Source: JAZDGX01 sp964482205
Lineage (GTDB): Bacteria; Eisenbacteria; RBG-16-71-46; CAIMUX01; WJJG01
Direction of reading: 5' to 3'
DNA length: 64,000 bases
Assembly (NCBI GenBank): GCA_964482205.1
Contig: CAYZWI010000003.1
Span: 186,001 to 250,000 of the forward strand
The translations under genes and the position numbers were made by a program. The notes under the pieces were generated by a model, which had not been told where the DNA came from, searched no databases, and was given only the letters and a program-made list of their open reading frames with translations. Numbering within the stretch: the first letter of the stretch is position 1; each line of letters starts with the position of its first letter. Below are positions 42,825 to 50,769 of the stretch, one piece after another.

Positions 42825-43961
42825 TTACTTCGCGTCCCCCCGGAAGAGCGCCTTCATCGCGCCCCAGGTGGTTTCCTGTGCCGGCGTTGAACCGCAGCCC
42901 ACAGGCAGAGCCCCGATCAGGCCACAGACGGGGTTGTAGTCCGGTGCGCAGGGCGAACCAATCTGAAGATGGAAGTCGCCCCCTTGCCAGTCGCAAAAGA
43001 GCGGGTCGAGCGAAATATTCCCGTTCATGCCTTGCTGGCCCTCGATGCAGCCCACCCAGTCGCCGCCTTCGTTGCCGAAGATGTCGCAGCAAGAGAGGGC
43101 GCCGACACCCGTTCCAGAGCAACAGAAGCCCACCCCATCACCGTTCCAGGCGATCACCGTGGTCGTGGCAGTCAGTAGGCTCCCGTTGCAGGCACATAGT
43201 CCCCCCCCGAAGTTCCCCACCACAGTGCATCGCTCCATTGTCGCGCTGGCTCCCTGGCCAGCAGTCACCGCCCCTCCAACCGGAGCGACGTTTTCCAGGA
43301 AGACACAGTCAGACAACATCGCAGAACTCTCATAGAGCCCACATCCGCCGCCACCCACAGGGGCGACATTCTGCAAGAATGTGCAGCCGTCAAAAAGCAC
43401 GGGCCCCCCGAAGTAAACTAGAACTCCGCCGCCGCCAGCATCCAGAGAGGAGTTGCGCTCGAAGTGGCACCCGATGAACGTGGGTCCGCAATCACGGCAA
43501 CACACCCCCCCTCCACCATAACCCCACTCAACCGTATTGTCCGCGAAGACGCAATCTACGAAGGAAATGGACGCACGACAGAGGACGCCTCCATGAGATT
43601 CCCCGTAGCCGTGGATTACACTCAGACCCTGCATCACGGCAGATGAAGTGGCACTCGGCCAAATCCCGATTCCGGAAGATTCAGAGGAACTTCCTTCGCA
43701 ATCGATAACGCAGCGATCCGGATCACCGCTGACGGATCGAAGAATCAATGCCTTGGACAGAACGAAGGCTCGATTCCCTTCTCCCCGAAATGTCCCGTCT
43801 CCCAGTTCGATTACATCTCCGTTCACTGCCGCGTCGAGCGCCGACTGGATCGTCGGAAAGTCCCCCGTCCCGTCCGGCAGGACGAGATAGGTCGTCGCGG
43901 CGAGAGGACTCAGCCAGCCGATCAGGATGCTCGCCACTGATGCCGCGATGAAGCCACGCAT
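42825..43961 (-). CDS. Secreted right-handed beta-helix protein with C-terminal TWG tag
   Basis: An exported protein of 378 residues. The start at 43961 has GAGG 7 bases upstream and gives a signal peptide (GFIAASVASILIGWLSPLAA). The chain opens TYLVLPDGTGDFPTIQSALDAA, the standard entry of pectate-lyase-like helices. It then shows about seven helix turns with CxF repeats (DCVFADNTVEWGYGGGG, GCHFERNSS, GCTFLQNVAPVGGGG, DCVFLENVAPVGGA). No catalytic residues are evident; it may be structural or adhesive. Near the end it has TWGAMKALFR followed by GDAK, the tag shared with two other secreted proteins. Composition is less GC-rich than the neighbours. Confidence 0.82.
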   Translation of the reverse strand: MRGFIAASVASILIGWLSPLAATTYLVLPDGTGDFPTIQSALDAAVNGDVIELGDGTFRGEGNRAFVLSKALILRSVSGDPDRCVIDCEGSSSESSGIGIWPSATSSAVMQGLSVIHGYGESHGGVLCRASISFVDCVFADNTVEWGYGGGGVCCRDCGPTFIGCHFERNSSLDAGGGGVLVYFGGPVLFDGCTFLQNVAPVGGGGCGLYESSAMLSDCVFLENVAPVGGAVTAGQGASATMERCTVVGNFGGGLCACNGSLLTATTTVIAWNGDGVGFCCSGTGVGALSCCDIFGNEGGDWVGCIEGQQGMNGNISLDPLFCDWQGGDFHLQIGSPCAPDYNPVCGLIGALPVGCGSTPAQETTWGAMKALFRGDAK

Positions 43962-44156
43962 GTTGGACCTCAACTTCACCATGGTCCGGCTGTCACGCTT
44001 CCGCTACCTCAGAACCAGAATTGGCCGCGACGGGCAGATACGATGTCGCAGCAGAGATTTCATGAATCATCCGGGCTAGGGAGCGTCTCATCAATATTGT
44101 AAGCCCCGGGGTCTGACGAGAGGAATCAGTATTCGAGCCACGCAGGCCGCACCACG

Positions 44157-44188
44157 AAAAAGACAGGAGGCCGCCAGTGCCGGCCTCC
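44157..44188 (-). terminator. Intrinsic terminator of mscL
   Basis: On the minus strand GGAGGCCG (44188-44181) pairs perfectly with CGGCCTCC (44173-44166), loop GCACTGG, followed by TGTCTTTTTCG with five T at 44161-44157. It is 66 bases after the mscL stop. Confidence 0.78.
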
Positions 44189-44253
44189 CGAATTCTGTTG
44201 CCGATTTCATCCGCGGACGACGCGCGACGCATCACGCGTCACGCCGCGCTCGA

Positions 44254-44697
44254 TCAGCCCTGGAGCTCCGAGGTGCAATTCGGGCAGCGGCTCGCCTTGA
44301 TCGCCACCGTGGAGAAGCAATAGGGGCAGCTCTTGGTGTCGGGCGCGGCCGGCGCTTCCTTGCGCTTCAGCGAGTTGAAGCTCTTGATGAGCAAGAAGAC
44401 CGAGAAGGCGACGATCAGGAAGCTGATGATCGCGTTGATGAAGATGCCGATGTTCATGGTGACGGCCCCGGCATTCTTGGCGGCATCCACCGTCGCGTAG
44501 CCTCCCGCCCCGGGGTCTTTCAGCACCAGAAAGATATTGGAAAAGTCCACGTTGCCGAGCAGAAGGCCGATGGGCGGCATGATGATGTCCTTCACCAGCG
44601 AGCTCACGATCGTGCCGAACGCGGCCCCGATGATGATCCCGACCGCCATGTCCAGCATGTTGCCGCGCATCGCGAATTCCTTGAACTCTTTCAGCAT
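44254..44697 (-). CDS. mscL: Large-conductance mechanosensitive channel MscL with zinc-ribbon tail
   Basis: Inner-membrane emergency valve of 147 residues. It begins MLKEFKEFAMRGNMLDMAVGIIIG with TM1 (AVGIIIGAAFGTIVSSLVKDIIMPPIG), a periplasmic loop and TM2 (INAIISFLIVAFSVFLLIKSF). After the usual Lys-rich end it has an added short domain with CPYC and CPNC, a likely zinc ribbon not present in E. coli MscL. Such tails occur in some other bacteria. AAGGAGGA precedes the ATG. Terminator at 44157-44188. Confidence 0.94.
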   Translation of the reverse strand: MLKEFKEFAMRGNMLDMAVGIIIGAAFGTIVSSLVKDIIMPPIGLLLGNVDFSNIFLVLKDPGAGGYATVDAAKNAGAVTMNIGIFINAIISFLIVAFSVFLLIKSFNSLKRKEAPAAPDTKSCPYCFSTVAIKASRCPNCTSELQG

Positions 44698-44765
44698 AGG
44701 TTCCTCCTTCCACGGTTTCTCGTCTCAACAAACGGGCGCACTGGCTCTGCCCCATTGGTCATTGA

Positions 44766-45716
44766 CTAGAAGAGCTTGTATGTCAAACCGAGACCCAGGG
44801 TCTCGCGGTAACGCCCGCGCAGGTCGATCTCCTTGTCGTAGAGGAGCTCGAAGAAGAGCTGCACTTGCACATACTTGGCCACCGACGCCGAGAGTGTGTT
44901 TTCCCAGGCGGCATCGGGAGTCTCCCAGTAGTCTTCCTGCGGCAGGCCTTCCAGATCGTCGGCCTTGGAGTTGAACACCGCCTGGAAGAACCGCAGCTTG
45001 GAGGTGTAGTTCAAGCTCGGGCTGAAGGTGTGCTTGAAGTCGGTCACCGATTCGGCGCCGCCGTCGACCGTGGTGGAGAGATCGGTGGAGTAATCGTCCT
45101 CCGGCAAGTCGAGCTCATCGGGCGTCACTTGGCGGTCGAGTAGTTGGCGAACAGCGGCGCCCAGGCGGGAATAGAGCTCGGTGCGCTCGTTCTTGATGAA
45201 GGTGCGCCCGATACCCGCCGATTCGGTGAGCGTTATGGGATTGAAGAGCCGATTGACGACCGGGTGGGTGCCGTCGAAGAACTGGCTTTCGAAGGTGAAC
45301 GAGACATACGGATCGACGAAGCCGCCCAGCGTCAGCCGCAGCAGCGATTCGTAGAAGATGCGGTCGGCCGACTTCTCGGGCGCGATCCAGCGCGATTCCT
45401 CGCGATCGCCGTCCAGGTCGGCATCGTCCTGGTCGCGATCCTCGCGATGAATCTGGCCGAACGAGAGCTTCAACGTGTGGCGCCAGTTGATCGACGGAGT
45501 GAATTGCCGTTCGGCGAGGAGATTCGCGAGCGCCGTCCAGGCAATCGCGCCCTCTTCGCTTCCGGCCCAGGAACTGCTATAGCTGCTTTGATTGAGATTG
45601 AGTCCCAGGTCGGCCGTCGCCTGCCAGGGCCCCGGCGCAGGCTGCTCCGCAAAAACGGGGGCGGCGAGCAGGCCGAGGGCCGCGAGAAGGGCGAGCCGAA
45701 GCGTGAGCATCCGCAT
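44766..45716 (-). CDS. DUF3078-like outer-membrane beta-barrel protein
   Basis: A 316-residue protein with a signal peptide (LTLRLALLAALGLLAAPVFA). It has the DUF3078 opening W-x-x-x-x-D-L-G-L-N-L-N-Q-S-S-Y-S (residues 27-44) and a following WAGSEEGAIAWTALAN. The rest alternates polar and aromatic residues as in a beta-barrel and ends in LGLGLTYKLF, with a C-terminal Phe as in outer-membrane proteins. Its function is not established. AAGGAGGA is 5 bases before the ATG at 45716. Confidence 0.78.
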   Translation of the reverse strand: MRMLTLRLALLAALGLLAAPVFAEQPAPGPWQATADLGLNLNQSSYSSSWAGSEEGAIAWTALANLLAERQFTPSINWRHTLKLSFGQIHREDRDQDDADLDGDREESRWIAPEKSADRIFYESLLRLTLGGFVDPYVSFTFESQFFDGTHPVVNRLFNPITLTESAGIGRTFIKNERTELYSRLGAAVRQLLDRQVTPDELDLPEDDYSTDLSTTVDGGAESVTDFKHTFSPSLNYTSKLRFFQAVFNSKADDLEGLPQEDYWETPDAAWENTLSASVAKYVQVQLFFELLYDKEIDLRGRYRETLGLGLTYKLF

Positions 45717-46085
45717 GCGTTCCTCCTTGAAGCGCATCCCGCCGAGCATTGCGAAGCTCGACGGGCTTCATTGAACCTCGGCGGCGCGCCGTCGCAAGCG
45801 GCGCATGCCGGCATCCATTGGGACGGCGCGGTCGTCGGGCCTGGTTGTCTCCATGGCCCGGCGCACTCCTGGCCGTCCCGTCCCTGCGCACGAATGGCCC
45901 GATCCTATGGGCTGCGCGCGAGGACCGCAAGGCTCAAGCTCCCCGGCCAAAGGGGATGCGACCGCGGGGTGGAACCGCTACCATCGGGCCATGCGCTTCG
46001 TTTCTGTTGTGGGCCGGCCACGGACACGCGCGACAGGAACGGATGCGTCTGCAGAAGGCGAATCGTTCCTGAACAGGGAGGCGAT
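45717..46085. other. Divergent intergenic region
   Basis: 369 bases between the DUF3078 gene (leftward) and the aminopeptidase (rightward). I see no coding signal and no clear promoter pair. A short GAAGC/GCTTC hairpin at about 45751-45769 is too weak to call. Confidence 0.45.
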
Positions 46086-47537
46086 ATGGCGACCGAAGAC
46101 CGGACGAATTCCAGCAAGGCAAGCGATGGGCACGCTTCCTCCGAGAGCATCGACGATGCGCGCAGGCGCGAGGCTCGGGCGACGGCCGAAGAGCTGCTCC
46201 GTTTCCTGGACGGCAGCCCCAGCGCGTATCACGCGGTCGCGAACTTGCGCGCGATGTTCGAGAAGGCGGGATTTGCCGCTCTCGGGGAAGACCGGCCCTT
46301 TCGCTTGGAGCCCGGAGGCAAGTACCTCGTCGACCGCCATGGCTCCGCCCTGGTCGCCTTCATCCGCGGCACGAAGCCGCCGTCGAATGCCGGGTTCCGC
46401 ATGGTCGCCGCGCACACCGACAGCCCGGGGCTGAAGCTCAAGCCGCGACCCGAGATCGTCTCGCAAGGGCTCGTGCATCTCGGCGTCGAAGTGTACGGCG
46501 GCCCGATTCTCGCGACCTGGGCCGATCGCGATCTCGGGTTGTGCGGACGCGCGATTCTCTCGCCCGACGGCGAGCGATTGGAGACGCGCCTGTTCGCGAC
46601 CCGGCGGCCGGTGATCGGGTTGCCCAACATCGCGGTGCACATGAACCGCACGGTGAACGACGAGGGACTCAAGCTGAATCCCCAAACGCAGCTCACGCCC
46701 GTTCTCGGCCAGGTGGAGCAGGCCAAGGAACCGGATGGCGAGCGCGCACAGGCATCCGAGCCGGAGGCGGCGTTCCGCGTGCATGCGCCCGGACTTCCGA
46801 GCCGCAACACCGTGAGAATGCTGATCGGCGAGCTCATCGATGTTCCCGCCTCCTCGATCGTCGCTTTCGACGCGTATCTCTACGACACCCAGCCGGCCTG
46901 CTTCACGGGATGGAACGAGGAGTTCATCTTGAGCGGGCGGCTGGACGATCTCGCGATGTGCCATGCGGGCGCGCTCGCCCTGATCGGCGATGCCGACGAA
47001 ACCTGCGAGGCGACGAGGGTCGCGGTCTTTTACGACAGCGAGGAAATCGGGAGCCAGACGCCGGCGGGCGCGCGATCGAACCTCCTCCCCCACCTGCTCG
47101 AACGCATCGCGCTCGCTTCGGGCAACACGCGCGAGGGCTACTTCGGCGCGCTGGCCGCATCCCAGCTCGTCTCGGCCGACAATGCGCACGCCGTCCACCC
47201 CGGCTTCGCCGACAAGAGCGAGCCGCGCCATGCTCCGCGACTGAACGAGGGACCCGTCATCAAGGCGCATGCGAGCCGGGCCTACGCGACCGACGCCTAT
47301 GCGGCCGCATTCTTCGAGCTCGCCTGCCGGCGCGCGGGCGTGCCCTTCCAGCGCTTCGTCAACCGATCGGACGTGAAGTCGGGAAGCACGATCGGCAGCA
47401 TGACCGCCGCTCAGCTCGGCGTGCCGACGGCGGATGTGGGCAACGCGCAGTACGCGATGCACAGCATCCGCGAGATGGGCGGCGCGCTGGATGCGTGGTA
47501 CATGACGGCGGCGATGCGCGCGTTCCTGCGCGGATGA
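46086..47537 (+). CDS. apeB: M18 family aminopeptidase
   Basis: Dizinc aminopeptidase of 483 residues, related to aspartyl aminopeptidase and ApeB, cytoplasmic. Metal and catalytic motifs in order: MVAAHTDSPGLKLKP (His, Asp), a short FYDSEEIGSQTPAGA block (Glu-Glu) and ISADNAHA-like LVSADNAHAVHPGF, closing with SDVKSGSTIGSM and NAQYAMHSIREMGG. GGGAGG lies before the ATG at 46086. The Asp/Glu/Ala insert EQAKEPDGERAQASEPEA at about residue 215 is unusual. It works in peptide turnover. Confidence 0.92.
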   Translation: MATEDRTNSSKASDGHASSESIDDARRREARATAEELLRFLDGSPSAYHAVANLRAMFEKAGFAALGEDRPFRLEPGGKYLVDRHGSALVAFIRGTKPPSNAGFRMVAAHTDSPGLKLKPRPEIVSQGLVHLGVEVYGGPILATWADRDLGLCGRAILSPDGERLETRLFATRRPVIGLPNIAVHMNRTVNDEGLKLNPQTQLTPVLGQVEQAKEPDGERAQASEPEAAFRVHAPGLPSRNTVRMLIGELIDVPASSIVAFDAYLYDTQPACFTGWNEEFILSGRLDDLAMCHAGALALIGDADETCEATRVAVFYDSEEIGSQTPAGARSNLLPHLLERIALASGNTREGYFGALAASQLVSADNAHAVHPGFADKSEPRHAPRLNEGPVIKAHASRAYATDAYAAAFFELACRRAGVPFQRFVNRSDVKSGSTIGSMTAAQLGVPTADVGNAQYAMHSIREMGGALDAWYMTAAMRAFLRG

Positions 47538-48005
47538 GTCGCTGAGCGGGCATGCGCTCGTCGGCCCCGCCGGCGATGCGCGCGGCCCGATTCCGCGCTC
47601 GAGAGCTTGCGCGGCTCTCAGCGCTCGAAGATCTCTTCCACCGGAATGATCCGAATGTTTTCGGGCGCGATTGCGAGCGGGTAGCGCTCGATCTGCTTGT
47701 CCTCGGCGAGAACCGCCTCGTCCGTGGGCGACGCGTAGGTGAGAGGACGCGATCGTGTCCATGCCGTCCAACCTCCCTGGCGGGCCGCAACCTGCGTCCC
47801 CTGTCGCGACGAGTGATGCGCGCTCGGCGATTTGCGTAGCAAACGACGAACCGGAATTGTGCTCGCGGCCGGACGGAAGCGGAGGATGGCCGAACCACGA
47901 GTTGAACGGCGAGGTCGATCTGGCGCACAATGCCTGGAATGATCGAAGGGTCGATGCCTCGCGCAAGCCAATCGAGGCGGGCGCAGCCGATGGAGGTCCC
48001 CCGCG
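47538..48005. other. Intergenic region containing a possible broken small gene
   Basis: 468 bases between the aminopeptidase and the glucan phosphorylase. It holds the possible small frameshifted gene at 47618-47790 on the minus strand. Nothing else is recognised. Confidence 0.45.
47618..47761 (-). pseudogene. Possible small gene with a frameshift
   Basis: On the minus strand GGGAGG followed by ATG at about 47764 starts MDTIASS, but about seven codons later the natural-looking sequence moves to another frame: SPTDEAVLAEDKQIERYPLA, then IAPENIRIIPVEEIFER and a stop at 47618. The second part reads like real protein, while the frame with the start does not continue sensibly. About 48 codons in all. 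I do not recognise the family. It could be a frameshifted small gene, a sequencing slip or chance. Confidence 0.3.
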
Positions 48006-50690
48006 ATGCGCATCCATGAATTCCAGGTGGCCCCGGCGCTTCCCCCGCGTCTCGCTCCCTTGATGGAGATCGCCTACAACCTGCGCTGGTGCTGGGACCA
48101 CGACACCATCGAGCTCTTCCGCCGCCTCTCGAAGCGCCTGTGGGAAGAAGCGGATCACAATCCGGTGCGCATGCTGGGAGACATCGACCAGGCCGAATTG
48201 GCGCGCTTCGCGGCCGACGAAGGCTTCCTTGTGCACATGGACCGCGTGGCCGCGGAGCTTCGCCGGCACATGACCCGGCGAGGCTGGTTCGAGAAAGCGC
48301 ATCCGGATGTCGCCGGCGCATCGATCGCCTACTTCTCCGCGGAATTCGGCGTGACCGAATGCTTGCAGATCTATTCGGGCGGACTCGGGATTCTCGCGGG
48401 CGACCACTTGAAATCGTGCTCGGAGCTGGGCGTGCCGTTGGTCGGCGTGGGTCTGCTCTATCAGAAGGGATACTTTCGGCAGTACCTCACCAACGACGGG
48501 TGGCAGCAGGAGCGCAATCCGATCAACGATTTCCACACGCTCCCCATTCTGCTCGAACGCGACCCCCAGGGCCGCCCATTGCTCGTGCAGGTGGAGATGG
48601 CCGAGCGCAGCATCTCCGCGTTCGTATGGCGGGCGCAGGTGGGGCGCGTGCCGCTGTATCTGCTCGACACGAATATGCCCGGGAACGTTCAAGCCGATCA
48701 GGACATCTCCGACGAACTCTACGGCGGCGACGCCGAGATGCGCATTCGCCAGGAGCTGCTGCTGGGAGTGGGCGGCATGCGTGCGCTTCACGCGCTTGGC
48801 CACGATCCGGTCGCCTGTCACATGAATGAAGGGCACTCGGCCTTCCTCGCCATCGAGCGGATCCACGGTCTCATGCAGCATCATGGGATCGGATTCGAAG
48901 AAGCGCGCACGATCGCCGAAGCGGGCAATGTCTTCACCACCCACACTCCCGTTGCCGCCGGCATCGACATCTTTCCCGTTCCGCTCGTGCGCCGCTATCT
49001 CGCTCCGTACGCCGAGAAGCTCGGCGTCCCGGTCGAGCGCTTGATCGAGCTCGGGCAGCAGCCGGGCGACACCCAGGTGAGCATGGCGGTGCTCGCGATC
49101 CATTTGGCGAATCGGGTCAATGGCGTGAGCCGGCTGCATGCGCGCACCGCACGGGCGATGTTCTCGCCGCTTTGGCCAGGCGTTCCCCAAGAAGAGATCC
49201 CCATCGGCGCCATCGTGAACGGCGTGCACGCGCGCTCGTGGATCTCGTATGAGATGGCCACGCTCTTCGACCGCTACCTGGGGCCGCGCTGGGTGGAAGA
49301 GCCTTCCGACCAGTCGATCTGGGAAAGCGTGAGCGAGATCCCCGACGCCGAGCTGTGGCGCACGCACGAACGCCGCCGCGAACGGCTGGTCGCCTATGTG
49401 CGCCGCGCGATGCGCGCGCAACTCGAGCGCCGGGGCGCGCCGGCGACCGAGATCGAAACGGCCGGCGAGATGCTCGATCCCTCCGCGCTCACGATCGGCT
49501 TCGCGCGCCGGGTCGTGCCCTACAAGCGCACGCTGCTGCTCTTCCACGATTTCGAACGCCTGGTGCGCCTGCTGACCGCGAGCGGGCGCCCGGTGCAGCT
49601 GCTCTTCGCGGGCAAGGCGCACCCGCGCGACGATCTGGGCAAGGCGATCATTCGCGAATTGATCGGCCGCATGCGCGATCCGCGCATTCGTTTGCGCGCG
49701 GTGTTTCTCGAAGACTACAACATGATGCTCGCCCGCTATCTCGTGCAGGGCTGCGACCTATGGCTGAACACTCCCCGCCGTCCGCGCGAAGCCAGCGGCA
49801 CGAGCGGCATGAAGGTGAGCGCGAATGGAGCGATCAATCTGAGCGTTCTCGACGGCTGGTGGGACGAGGCCTATGCCCCCGGAGCGGGATGGGCGATCGG
49901 GCGCGGCGAAGAGTACGCGGACGAAGCCTATCAGGACATGGTGGAATCGCGCGCGCTCTACGACCTGCTCGAAAACGAGATCGTGCCGCTCTTCTACACC
50001 CGCGGGTCCGACGACATCCCCCGCGGATGGACCGCGCGGATGAAGGAGGCGATGCGCCGGCTCTGCCCCGTGTTCAACAGCAATCGCATGGCGTGCGAAT
50101 ATGTCGACGCTTACTACTTGCCTTCGGCCGCGCGGGCGCTCGCGCTCCAACAGAGCGACTGCCGGCGCGCTCGCGAACTCGTGCGCTGGTGCGACCGCGT
50201 GCGAAGCGCGTGGGACCAGGTCCGCATCCTGGATGTGCGCATGGCGGGCGCGGAGGCCGGCGTGGAGGCAAGCGGCGTGGAGGCAGGCGCGCAGACGGGG
50301 GCGGAGACGAGAGCCCAGACGGAAGCAAAGACCGGAGCGCCGAATCCTTCCCCCGGCTCCCCCGCGGGAGGGGCGCTGAGATGGGGAGAGCAGGCCGGCA
50401 TCCGCGTGGGCGATCGCGTGACGGTGATGGCGAGAGTGGCATTGGGAAATCTGCAACCGAGCGATGTGGCCGTGCAGATCCGTCACGGAGCGCTGGATGA
50501 ACACGGAGAGATCCGCGATGCGGAGCTCACCGTCATGCGCGTGGCCGGCAGCGAGGGCAAGACGCTCCTCTATCAAGCCGATCTGGTGTGCGGGAAGAGC
50601 GGCCGGCGCGGCTTCACGGTGCGCGCGTTGCCCTATCACGAGGATCTCGCGCACGCGCATGCCATGCGGCTCATGCACTCGGAAGGTTGA
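48006..50690 (+). CDS. glgP: Alpha-glucan phosphorylase
   Basis: GT35 enzyme of 894 residues that cuts alpha-1,4-glucans with phosphate to give glucose-1-phosphate. It is of the short bacterial type with an N-terminal DUF3417 (APLMEIAYNLRWCWDHD). Core motifs: YFSAEFGVTECLQIYSGGLGILAGDHLK, CHMNEGHSAF, TTHTPVAAGIDIFP, the phosphate/PLP part RRPREASGTSGMKVSANGAI with the PLP Lys in SGMK. At about residues 745-785 there is an Ala/Glu/Thr low-complexity insert, after which a C-terminal beta domain follows (VTVMARVALGNLQPSDVAVQ). It is the only glycogen gene in the window. Confidence 0.93.
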   Translation: MRIHEFQVAPALPPRLAPLMEIAYNLRWCWDHDTIELFRRLSKRLWEEADHNPVRMLGDIDQAELARFAADEGFLVHMDRVAAELRRHMTRRGWFEKAHPDVAGASIAYFSAEFGVTECLQIYSGGLGILAGDHLKSCSELGVPLVGVGLLYQKGYFRQYLTNDGWQQERNPINDFHTLPILLERDPQGRPLLVQVEMAERSISAFVWRAQVGRVPLYLLDTNMPGNVQADQDISDELYGGDAEMRIRQELLLGVGGMRALHALGHDPVACHMNEGHSAFLAIERIHGLMQHHGIGFEEARTIAEAGNVFTTHTPVAAGIDIFPVPLVRRYLAPYAEKLGVPVERLIELGQQPGDTQVSMAVLAIHLANRVNGVSRLHARTARAMFSPLWPGVPQEEIPIGAIVNGVHARSWISYEMATLFDRYLGPRWVEEPSDQSIWESVSEIPDAELWRTHERRRERLVAYVRRAMRAQLERRGAPATEIETAGEMLDPSALTIGFARRVVPYKRTLLLFHDFERLVRLLTASGRPVQLLFAGKAHPRDDLGKAIIRELIGRMRDPRIRLRAVFLEDYNMMLARYLVQGCDLWLNTPRRPREASGTSGMKVSANGAINLSVLDGWWDEAYAPGAGWAIGRGEEYADEAYQDMVESRALYDLLENEIVPLFYTRGSDDIPRGWTARMKEAMRRLCPVFNSNRMACEYVDAYYLPSAARALALQQSDCRRARELVRWCDRVRSAWDQVRILDVRMAGAEAGVEASGVEAGAQTGAETRAQTEAKTGAPNPSPGSPAGGALRWGEQAGIRVGDRVTVMARVALGNLQPSDVAVQIRHGALDEHGEIRDAELTVMRVAGSEGKTLLYQADLVCGKSGRRGFTVRALPYHEDLAHAHAMRLMHSEG
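50259..50340 (+). repeat. In-frame low-complexity repeats inside glgP
   Basis: Short degenerate units encode GVEAS-GVEAG and then TGAE-TRAQ-TEAK-TGAP, in steps of 15 and 12 bases. They build a disordered linker between catalytic and C-terminal domains. Confidence 0.6.
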
Positions 50691-50769
50691 CATCGGGGCG
50701 GCGGGCTTCGCCGGGAAGTGAGAGATCGATGCGTGTCTCGTTCGCGACGCGGGTTCTGACGCGCGCGGC

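Noticed and set aside
44080..44125. GC palindrome GCCCCGGGG and flanks in the gap between mscL and the beta-helix gene, as a possible REP element or mobile-element scar
   Set aside because: Only one copy seen in the window and no transposase; the similarity to known REP sequences is too vague.
45978..49622. Very long open frames opposite or across real genes (for example 45978-49622, 38388-40928, 18553-21393 and 50770-54618 upstream of 52215, minus strand)
   Set aside because: They are open only because stop codons are rare in antisense frames of GC-rich DNA. Their translations are Arg/Ala/Gly/His-rich, show no domains, and overlap well-supported genes.
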